Positions 7,744 through 13,376 of a stretch of DNA of 22,503 nt are shown here, piece by piece; positions within the stretch are counted from its first letter, which is position 1, and each line of letters opens with the position of its first letter. The notes beneath the pieces are model-generated. The model ran no database searches. It saw nothing but the letters and a program-made list of their open reading frames with translations, and was not told the origin of the DNA. Position numbers and translations under genes: made by a program. This DNA is from an uncultured Pseudomonadota bacterium (GTDB lineage Bacteria > Myxococcota_A > UBA796 > UBA9615): assembly GCA_937907595.1 (NCBI GenBank), contig CALCXL010000389.1, positions 1 through 22,503 on the forward strand, in the 5' to 3' direction.

Positions 7744-8157
7744 TCACTCCGGCGCGCGAAACGCCTTCGACAGCACGATCGTCAGGAGGACCCCCGCCGC
7801 CACCGTCAACCCAAAGCCCCGCGCCGGCCTCGGTCCCCCGGCCTTCCAGGCGCCGAAGTACCAGAGGTACACGGACCACGGCCCGGCGACGATCAGCGGC
7901 ACCCAGTGGATGCCGAAGAGCAGGGGCGCCCCGGCGTAGGCGTTGACGCGGATCATCTGTCGAAGGCTCGGGTGCTCCGCCTTGAAGACCTTGAGGGCCA
8001 GCAGGTAGGCCCCGCTGCTCAGCAGAACCCACAGCGGCGTGAGAAGCGGCACGACGAGGGCTTCAAGCATCAGACCGAGCCCCGCGCTGCCGTAGCTCGA
8101 CTCCAGGAGCGACGACTGGGAGGCGGGGTCCAGCGCGAACGCGAGGGCCGTCGTCAT
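7744..8157 (-). CDS. Short Yip1-like integral membrane protein
   Basis: A 137-residue protein with about three membrane segments (roughly 28-55, 77-103 and 113-130). The middle reads LSSGAYLLALKVF...LRQMIRVNAYAGAPLLFGIHWVPLI, which matches the conserved (Y)xxaP core of bacterial Yip1-domain proteins. Those proteins have no settled function. Relatives usually carry another membrane or amphipathic segment before this point, so the protein may be N-terminally short. The open frame continues upstream, but that part has no membrane character and runs into the divergent ATPase gene. The ATG at 8157 has no SD; the bases just before it are a CCCT repeat on the coding strand. An alternative ATG lies at 8070. 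It is convergent with the dipeptidase, 9 bases between stops. Confidence 0.7.
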   Translation of the reverse strand: MTTALAFALDPASQSSLLESSYGSAGLGLMLEALVVPLLTPLWVLLSSGAYLLALKVFKAEHPSLRQMIRVNAYAGAPLLFGIHWVPLIVAGPWSVYLWYFGAWKAGGPRPARGFGLTVAAGVLLTIVLSKAFRAPE

Positions 8158-8180
8158 GAGGGGAGGGAGGGAGGGAGGCG
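8158..8180 (+). repeat. GGGA tandem repeat, G-quadruplex-type motif
   Basis: Four runs of three or four G separated by single A residues, plus a final GG, lie on the plus strand directly upstream of the ATG of the Yip1-like gene (which is on the minus strand). The G-rich strand is the template for that gene, and its mRNA leader would be C-rich. Short loops of one base are the most stable kind for parallel quadruplexes. Confidence 0.7.
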
Positions 8181-8328
8181 AGCCTACCGGGCGACCGTCG
8201 ATCGCCAGGCCCTCCCCCGAGGGGTTCGTCCTCGGTGGCTGGCTGCCGTGCCCGGACGCCGGGGCCGCCGGGTGTGCCGACGAAAGGGGCCGCGACGACG
8301 GTGGGGAGGACCCCTGAGAACTTTTCCG

Positions 8329-8357
8329 CTGACAGAGGACGGTATCGAGTAAACTTA
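8329..8357 (+). promoter_or_regulatory. Candidate promoter for the AAA ATPase
   Basis: CTGACA (8329-8334) resembles a -35 box. TAAACT (8350-8355, spacer 15) or AACTTA (8352-8357, spacer 17) could be the -10. This lies in the most AT-rich stretch of the whole window, directly before the ATPase hairpin. The exact boxes are uncertain. Confidence 0.35.
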
Positions 8358-8377
8358 TCCTTCCAATAAGGAAGGAT
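8357..8377 (+). promoter_or_regulatory. Perfect hairpin sequestering the ribosome binding site
   Basis: Arms ATCCTTCC (8357-8364) and GGAAGGAT (8370-8377) are perfect inverted complements around the loop AATAA. The 3' arm is itself the Shine-Dalgarno of the ATPase, 4 bases before the GTG at 8382. In RNA the SD would be fully paired. As DNA it is also an 8-bp palindromic site that could bind a dimeric repressor. Confidence 0.75.
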
Positions 8378-8381
8378 TGCG

Positions 8382-9752
8382 GTGAGCCTCCAGGACACCA
8401 TCGAAGCGCTGGTCGCTGAGGTCGATCCCACGCGGCTCCCACGTCCCTCCCCGCGGGAGGCGACGCTGCCGGCGCTGCCGGGCAAGGCCGACGCGCTGAT
8501 CGGCATGCGCCGGTCTGGCAAGACGTGGCGGATGTACCAGGAGATCGGCGAGAAGCTCGCGGCGGGAACCCCGCCGGGGCAGCTGCTGTACGTCAACTTC
8601 GAAGACGAGCGGCTGCCCGCGCTGGAGGCCGCCGACCTGCACCGCTTCGTCGATGCGTGGCGTCGTCGCCACCCCGACGCGATCGGACGCCCCCTCAACC
8701 TCTACCTCGACGAGGTCCAGAACGTGCCCGGCTGGGAGTCCTTCGTCCGGCGGATGCTGGACCGGGGCGACACGCGGGTCGTGGTGACGGGCTCGTCGGC
8801 GCAGCTCCTCAGTCGGGAGATCGCCACGTCCCTGCGCGGGCGCGCCCTGCCGACGGAGATCGCGCCGTTCAGCTTCCGCGAGGCGCTTGTCTTCGCCGGC
8901 GACGCGCTCCCCCAGGCCTGGCCGGTGGCTGCGGACGTGGGCGCGCTCCTGCATGCACGCTTCGACACCTACCTGCGCGGGGGGGGCTTCCCGGAGGTCC
9001 AGGGGCTGGACGACCGGACGCGGGTTCGCGTGCTCCAGGACTACGTCGACGTCGTCGTTCTTCGCGACGTCATCGAGCGCCACGGCGTCAGCAACGTCGA
9101 GGCGCTCCGCTTTCTCGTCCGCCGCCTGCTGTCCGATCCAGCCGGCCGGTTCAGCGTGAACCGCCTCTACAACGCGCTGAAGTCCCAGGGGCGACGGGTC
9201 AGCAAGGACAGCCTGTACGCCGCGCTGGCCCACATCGAGGACGCCTTCCTCGTCTTCGCGCTCCCCATCGACCGCCGCTCCGAGGCGGCGCGGAGCGCCA
9301 ACCCCCGCAAGGCCTACCCGGTGGACCCGGGCCTCGCGGTCGCGCACAGCTTCTCGGCCGCGAAGAACACGGGCCACCTGCTGGAGACCGCGGTGTACCT
9401 GGAGCTGCGCCGGCGCGGCTACACCTGCGGCTACGTGAAGACGCGCTCCGGGTTCGAGGTCGACTTCATCGCTCGCCGCAGGGGGTTGGGTGACGAGCTG
9501 CTCGTCCAGGTCTGCGCGGACGCGACCGACCCGGCGACCCGCCACCGGGAGCTCCGCGCCCTGAACGAGGCCATGGCGGAGCACGAGCTCGACCGGGGGC
9601 TGATGATCACGATGGGGGAGACCGACACCATCGCCGTGGACGCAGGGCGCGTCGTCGTCCGACCCGCCTGGCGGTGGCTGTTGGAGCCCGAGGGCGGAGC
9701 GCTCGACGGAGCGACGGCGGGCGGGGCCGGGACCGCGCAGGCCGAGGGATAG
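8382..9752 (+). CDS. ATP-binding protein with AAA_14 and DUF4143 domains
   Basis: A 456-residue protein. The N-terminal ATPase has Walker A GMRRSGKT (41-48), Walker B LNLYLDE (Asp110, Glu111) and a sensor strand VVVTGSSA (133-140) followed by the typical LRGR...PFSFREAL segment. The C-terminal DUF4143 part (about 190-420) carries a restriction-endonuclease-like core: E335, then FEVDFIA with D361, then LLVQVC, where the canonical acidic residue and lysine are Gln376 and Cys378. This suggests a fold without nuclease chemistry. These ATPases are widespread, patchily distributed and of unknown function; many are thought to move horizontally. The GTG start has an SD inside a perfect hairpin. The gene stands alone: divergent from the Yip1-like gene and convergent with the SDR gene. 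The AT-rich leader, unlike its surroundings, fits acquired DNA. Confidence 0.93.
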   Translation: MSLQDTIEALVAEVDPTRLPRPSPREATLPALPGKADALIGMRRSGKTWRMYQEIGEKLAAGTPPGQLLYVNFEDERLPALEAADLHRFVDAWRRRHPDAIGRPLNLYLDEVQNVPGWESFVRRMLDRGDTRVVVTGSSAQLLSREIATSLRGRALPTEIAPFSFREALVFAGDALPQAWPVAADVGALLHARFDTYLRGGGFPEVQGLDDRTRVRVLQDYVDVVVLRDVIERHGVSNVEALRFLVRRLLSDPAGRFSVNRLYNALKSQGRRVSKDSLYAALAHIEDAFLVFALPIDRRSEAARSANPRKAYPVDPGLAVAHSFSAAKNTGHLLETAVYLELRRRGYTCGYVKTRSGFEVDFIARRRGLGDELLVQVCADATDPATRHRELRALNEAMAEHELDRGLMITMGETDTIAVDAGRVVVRPAWRWLLEPEGGALDGATAGGAGTAQAEG

Positions 9753-9808
9753 CGTCAAGGCCTCCGCCGCCGGGGGTCGGCTGCCGCCTCTCTGCCTCGG
9801 CCCCCCCG

Positions 9809-10921
9809 CTACAACAACCGCCGCCGCGCGAAGTCCAGCAGGGGGCCGATGTACTGCTCGACGTGGGGGGCGCGCAGGCCCAGGGGGGTCAGCAGGCGCT
9901 GGGCCTGGGTGGAGTCGTAGATGGCGCGGTGGGCAAGGCCGTCGGCGAGCTCGGGCGGCAGGTTGAACAGCTGATCCATCAGCGTGCGCAGGGTGTCGCT
10001 GGTGCGGCCGCCGCGCAGGACCATGGCCAGGGGGCGGCCGGGGATGCTGAAGTAGGGGCCGGCGATGTCCAGCTCGCGGGCGAAGACGCGGGCCAGGCCG
10101 CGCACCGTCAGGGCCAGGGGGTCGCTGAGGTGGAAGGTGCCGCCGACGCTGTCGGGGTGCCAGGCCAGGGCCTTGAGGGCGTCGACCACAAAGTCGATGG
10201 GCACCAGGTCCATGCGGGCGACGTCGCCGCCGGGGGCCACGGGCAGGACGCGCAGGGGCTTCGGCAGCTTGGACATGCGCAGCAGCAGCAGCACCAGGTA
10301 GTAGACGCCGTCGATGCGGTCGATGGCCCCGGTCTGGCTGTCGCCGACGATGTGCGCCGGCCGCGCGATGGTGGTGGGCAGGTCGGCCCGGGCGGCGCGG
10401 ACCAGCTCCTCGGCGCGGTTCTTGGTCTCCGCGTAGTCGTTGTAGAAGCGCTGGCCCCGCTGCAGCTCGTCCTCGGCGAAGGGCCCCTCGGCGTCGCCGG
10501 CCACGGCCCCGGCGGAGACGTGCAGCAGGCGGGTCAGGCCGCGCATGCCCCGGGCCACCTCCAGGATGTGGGCGGTGCCCTGCACGTTGGTGCGCTCGCA
10601 GGAGGCGCGGTCGGCGGCCAGGTTGGTGATGGCGGCGGCGTGCACCAGGACGGTCGCTTCGCTGGCGACGCGCTGTTGGCCGGGGGCGGAGGCGACCACG
10701 CCGGGCCGATCCACGTCGCCCTCGAACAGCAGGATGCGCGCGCGAAGGTCCTCGTCGCGCTTGCGCAGGCCGGCCAGCCAGGCCTCGGCGCTGCGCTTCG
10801 TCTTGGGGCGCACCAGCAGGAAGATGCGGTGGCCGTCGCCGGCCAGGGACTCCGCCAGGCGCGTGCCCAGGCAGCCGGTGCCGCCGGTCAGGAAGATGGT
10901 GGTGGGGTCCGGCGCGAGCAC
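9809..10921 (-). CDS. Extended SDR / thioester-reductase-like NAD(P)-binding protein
   Basis: A 370-residue Rossmann-fold protein. The nucleotide-binding motif TGGTGCLG lies at residues 12-19, a GDV element follows near 70, VHAAAITN marks the fourth strand, and the catalytic YxxxK is YAETK (Tyr163, Lys167). The domain order and the R(P)AHIVGDSQTG segment fit the NAD_binding_4 or male-sterility type of extended SDR, whose members reduce acyl thioesters or act as epimerases or sugar dehydratases. The substrate is not predictable. The GTG start at 10921 lies 19 bases after the stop of the Asp-rich lipoprotein and has no clear SD, so it is probably expressed from that gene's transcript. It converges on the ATPase gene with 56 bases between stops. 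Confidence 0.88.
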   Translation of the reverse strand: MLAPDPTTIFLTGGTGCLGTRLAESLAGDGHRIFLLVRPKTKRSAEAWLAGLRKRDEDLRARILLFEGDVDRPGVVASAPGQQRVASEATVLVHAAAITNLAADRASCERTNVQGTAHILEVARGMRGLTRLLHVSAGAVAGDAEGPFAEDELQRGQRFYNDYAETKNRAEELVRAARADLPTTIARPAHIVGDSQTGAIDRIDGVYYLVLLLLRMSKLPKPLRVLPVAPGGDVARMDLVPIDFVVDALKALAWHPDSVGGTFHLSDPLALTVRGLARVFARELDIAGPYFSIPGRPLAMVLRGGRTSDTLRTLMDQLFNLPPELADGLAHRAIYDSTQAQRLLTPLGLRAPHVEQYIGPLLDFARRRLL

Positions 10922-10940
10922 GCCGGCGTACGGTAGCCGC

Positions 10941-11780
10941 TCAGGCCGGCATGTAGCCGAAGTCGAGGCCCGTCAGCACGCGGTCGGGCACCGGGCAGAC
11001 CACGGCGGCGTCGTCGGTGGCCGTGACCTCCAGGCCGGTCAGGCTGACGTCGGCGGAGAAGCCGCCGAAGCCGTCGACGCTGACCACGTTGAAGACCACG
11101 AAGCCCGCCGTGCCCGTGAAGCTGCGGTCCACCACCGGCTCGTCGATGGGCTGGACGCCCACGCAGTCGTAGGCCTGCAGGTAGCTGCCCCGCTGCCCCG
11201 TCGCCGAGCCCGTCAGCGCGAAGGGCGGCACCGTCAGGCCGGCGATGTCCAGCGTCCAGCTCTGTCCCGGGGCCGGGCTCAGGGCGCTGGTGTTCACGGA
11301 GACGGAGATGCGGGCCGTCTCGTCGGCGTTGCCCACCGACAGGAAGGAGTCGGCGCAGGCGCGCACGCCGTTCCAGGTGGCGAAGGTGGTCAGGGCCGCC
11401 TCCAGCGCAGCGTCGGAGCAGGCGGCCGCGGCGCTGTCGTCGTCGTCGGCTGAGTCGTCGTCGTCCGCGGAGTCGTCGTCGTCCGCGGAGTCGTCGTCGT
11501 TGGCCGAGTCGTCGTCGTCTGCGGAGTCGTCGTCGTCCGCGGAGTCGTCGTCATCGGCCGAGTCGTCGTCGTCTGCGGAGTCGTCGTCGTCCGCGGAGTC
11601 GTCGTCGTCGTCGTCCACCGAATCGTCGTCGTCGGCCGTGTCGTCGTCGTCCACCGAATCGTCGTCGTCGGCCGCGTCATCGTCGTCGGTGGGCTCGGCC
11701 GCCGAGTCGTCGTCGTCGCCGGCGGGGCAGCCGAGCAGGGGGAGGGCGAGCAGGAGGAGCAGGGTCAGGAGGGTGCGCAT
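10941..11780 (-). CDS. Lipoprotein with long Asp4-Ser-Ala repeat and C-terminal domain
   Basis: A 279-residue predicted lipoprotein. The hydrophobic signal ends in the lipobox LLGC with Cys18. Three residues later an Asp4 repeat tract begins and runs to about residue 116, nearly 100 residues of DDDDSA-type units. The C-terminal domain (about 118-279) has cysteines in a first helix pair (CSDAALEAAL...ACADSF), then strands with a YDCVG element and a final CPVP. It is probably a disulfide-stabilised beta domain of unknown family. ATG at 11780 is preferred over the in-frame GTG at 11789, because TAGCGT overlaps that GTG and no SD is present for either. The reductase gene follows after 19 bases. 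It has its own upstream gap of 84 bases after the radical SAM gene. Confidence 0.83.
   Translation of the reverse strand: MRTLLTLLLLLALPLLGCPAGDDDDSAAEPTDDDDAADDDDSVDDDDTADDDDSVDDDDDDSADDDDSADDDDSADDDDSADDDDSADDDDSANDDDSADDDDSADDDDSADDDDSAAAACSDAALEAALTTFATWNGVRACADSFLSVGNADETARISVSVNTSALSPAPGQSWTLDIAGLTVPPFALTGSATGQRGSYLQAYDCVGVQPIDEPVVDRSFTGTAGFVVFNVVSVDGFGGFSADVSLTGLEVTATDDAAVVCPVPDRVLTGLDFGYMPA
11433..11717 (-). repeat. Long 18-bp tandem repeat encoding DDDDSA
   Basis: Mostly 18-bp units (four GAC codons plus Ser and Ala/Val/Asn/Thr codons) repeat over about 285 bp within the lipoprotein gene. Neighbouring units differ by single synonymous changes, so the tract is nearly perfect at the DNA level and prone to unit gain or loss. 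Confidence 0.9.
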
Positions 11781-11787
11781 GGCGGCC

Positions 11788-11793
11788 ACGCTA
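11788..11793 (-). promoter_or_regulatory. TAnnnT box next to the start of the Asp-rich lipoprotein
   Basis: On the coding strand TAGCGT ends 7 bases before the ATG at 11780. There is no SD. The geometry matches -10 elements of leaderless promoters. No convincing -35 box is visible. Confidence 0.35.
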
Positions 11794-11864
11794 ACGGTTG
11801 GCGGCCGGGCGCGGGCGGGTCTTCCCGATCCCTCTGCGGCGCGGATCGGCGTCGTCCACGGGCC

Positions 11865-13301
11865 CTACGCCGCCTCCTCCTGGAAGTAGTAGCGGTACAT
11901 GCCCGCGGCGATGCGGGCGTAGTTGAGGATGTCCCGGGGCGAGCGGTCGCGCTCCAGCAGGCGGCTGATCTGGTGGGGGCGCAGGTAGAAGCGCCAGATG
12001 AACGAGCGGCCGAAGCCCTTGAGGCGGTGGGTGTCCATGCCGTACTCGGGCTGCTCGTAGACCGGGACCATGTCCAGCTCTTCGTGGACCATGCGCGACC
12101 AGTAGCCGGGGTCGATCTTCCCCTCGGCGATGGCGCGGCTGTAGATCTCCGTCTTGGGGTAGATGTACAGCGGCTGGAAGTTGGCGAAGGTGGGGTTGAG
12201 CGACTTCACCAGGCTGAGGGTTCGGTAGGCCTCATACGGCCGCTCGCCGGGGAAGCCGAAGATGATGTTGGCCACCGACTTGATGCCCGCCTCGCTCGCC
12301 CAGCGGAACGAGTCGCGGAAGAGCTCGTCGGAGATGCGCTTGCCGGCCACGGACATGCGCACGCGCTCGGTGGAGGCGTCGATCCCGAAGGCGATCTTGT
12401 CGCAGCCGGCCCGCCCCATCGCCATCAGCAGGTCGGCGTCCACCACGTCGGCGCGGGTCTGGCAGCCCCACTTCATGCCCAGGTCGCTCAGGCCGTCGCA
12501 GACCTCGTAGACCAGCTTCTTGTTGAGCGTGAACGTCTCGTCCACGAACTCCACGTAGTCGACGCCGTAGACCTCCTTGATCTCCCGAAGCTCCGCCAGC
12601 ACCGAGTCCACGTGCCGGTAGCGCATGGACAGCTTGCTGGTCTCCGTGGCCCCGCTGCAGAAGCTGCAGGTGAAGGGGCAGCCGCGGGCCATGATCAGGC
12701 TGCTGATCTTCTGGGAGGACATGGGGTTGAAGTAGGCGTCGTTGTCCAGCAGGTGCCGGGCGGGGAAGGGCAGGTTGTCCAGATCTGGGGTCAGGCGGTG
12801 CGTGTTGATGCGCGAGCGGCCGCCGACGTTGCTGATGACCCCGGGGATGTCCTCCGGGTCGCCGATCCCGCGCAGGAGGGCATGGCACAGCGCCGTGAAG
12901 GCCGCCTCCCCGTCCCACTGGACCCCCCACTCGCAGCCGATCTCCTCGATGATCTCCGGGTGGTAGGAGGGGTGGTGCCCGCCCAGGACCAGGTGGCCGT
13001 ACGCGCCGTCGACCTTCAGCTTCTTGAGGCCGGGCAGGATGCCGCCGAACGTGCCCAGGTCCGGCGTGAACAGCGTCATCCCCACGATCGCCGGGCGGAT
13101 CCGCGCGATCTCCTGCAGCAGCAGCGGCCCCGGGAGCTCCGGCGGGCAGTTGGCGTCCAGGATCTGCACGACGTAGCCCTCGCGCTCCAGCGTGGACGCC
13201 AGGTACGCCAGGCCCAACGGCGGGTGCAGGACCCACTTGTTGCGCACCGAGTGCAGGTTGATGAGGAGGACGTCGACGGACACGGGATCTCCGGACTGCA
13301 T
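11865..13301 (-). CDS. B12-binding-domain radical SAM protein
   Basis: A 478-residue protein of class-B-like architecture. Residues 5-150 form a cobalamin-binding-like Rossmann domain (VDVLLINLHS, PPLGLAYLASTLEREGY, LGGHHPSYHPE). The radical SAM core holds the 4Fe-4S motif CxxxCxxC in RGCPFTCSFCSG (Cys208, Cys212, Cys215), with a following FVDETFTLNKK strand and an IIFGFPGE segment. The C-terminal 100 residues are basic and Tyr-rich. Relatives are methyltransferases or ring-forming enzymes acting on lipids, cofactors or natural products. The substrate is unknown. ATG at 13301 has a GGAGGAT SD about 11 bases upstream; an in-frame GTG at 13283 with GGAG five bases upstream is a good alternative. 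The open frame upstream of 13301 is an antisense shadow of the GT-C gene. Divergent from the GT-C-like gene. Confidence 0.92.
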   Translation of the reverse strand: MQSGDPVSVDVLLINLHSVRNKWVLHPPLGLAYLASTLEREGYVVQILDANCPPELPGPLLLQEIARIRPAIVGMTLFTPDLGTFGGILPGLKKLKVDGAYGHLVLGGHHPSYHPEIIEEIGCEWGVQWDGEAAFTALCHALLRGIGDPEDIPGVISNVGGRSRINTHRLTPDLDNLPFPARHLLDNDAYFNPMSSQKISSLIMARGCPFTCSFCSGATETSKLSMRYRHVDSVLAELREIKEVYGVDYVEFVDETFTLNKKLVYEVCDGLSDLGMKWGCQTRADVVDADLLMAMGRAGCDKIAFGIDASTERVRMSVAGKRISDELFRDSFRWASEAGIKSVANIIFGFPGERPYEAYRTLSLVKSLNPTFANFQPLYIYPKTEIYSRAIAEGKIDPGYWSRMVHEELDMVPVYEQPEYGMDTHRLKGFGRSFIWRFYLRPHQISRLLERDRSPRDILNYARIAAGMYRYYFQEEAA

Positions 13302-13358
13302 CGTAGCCCGTGATCCTCCCGGCAGCGGATCCGTCGGCCGCGGTCCCCGCCCCTGCCC

Positions 13359-13367
13359 GTCTAGACT
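13359..13367 (+). promoter_or_regulatory. Palindrome and TAnnnT box before the GT-C-like gene
   Basis: GTCTAGAC (13359-13366) is a perfect 8-bp palindrome in the short gap between the two divergent genes. It overlaps TAGACT (13362-13367), which ends 9 bases before the ATG at 13377. There is no SD, so a leaderless or very short leader is possible. A regulator binding the palindrome would block this box. Confidence 0.35.
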
Positions 13368-13376
13368 GCCCCCCGC

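Noticed and set aside
9770..9808. Possible terminator hairpin between the convergent ATPase and SDR genes
   Set aside because: Only a GC stem with a wobble pair, a long loop and no T tract on either strand; not convincing.
11433..11717. CRISPR-like regular repeat
   Set aside because: The units are in-frame coding repeats (DDDDSA) with no unique spacers; not a CRISPR array.
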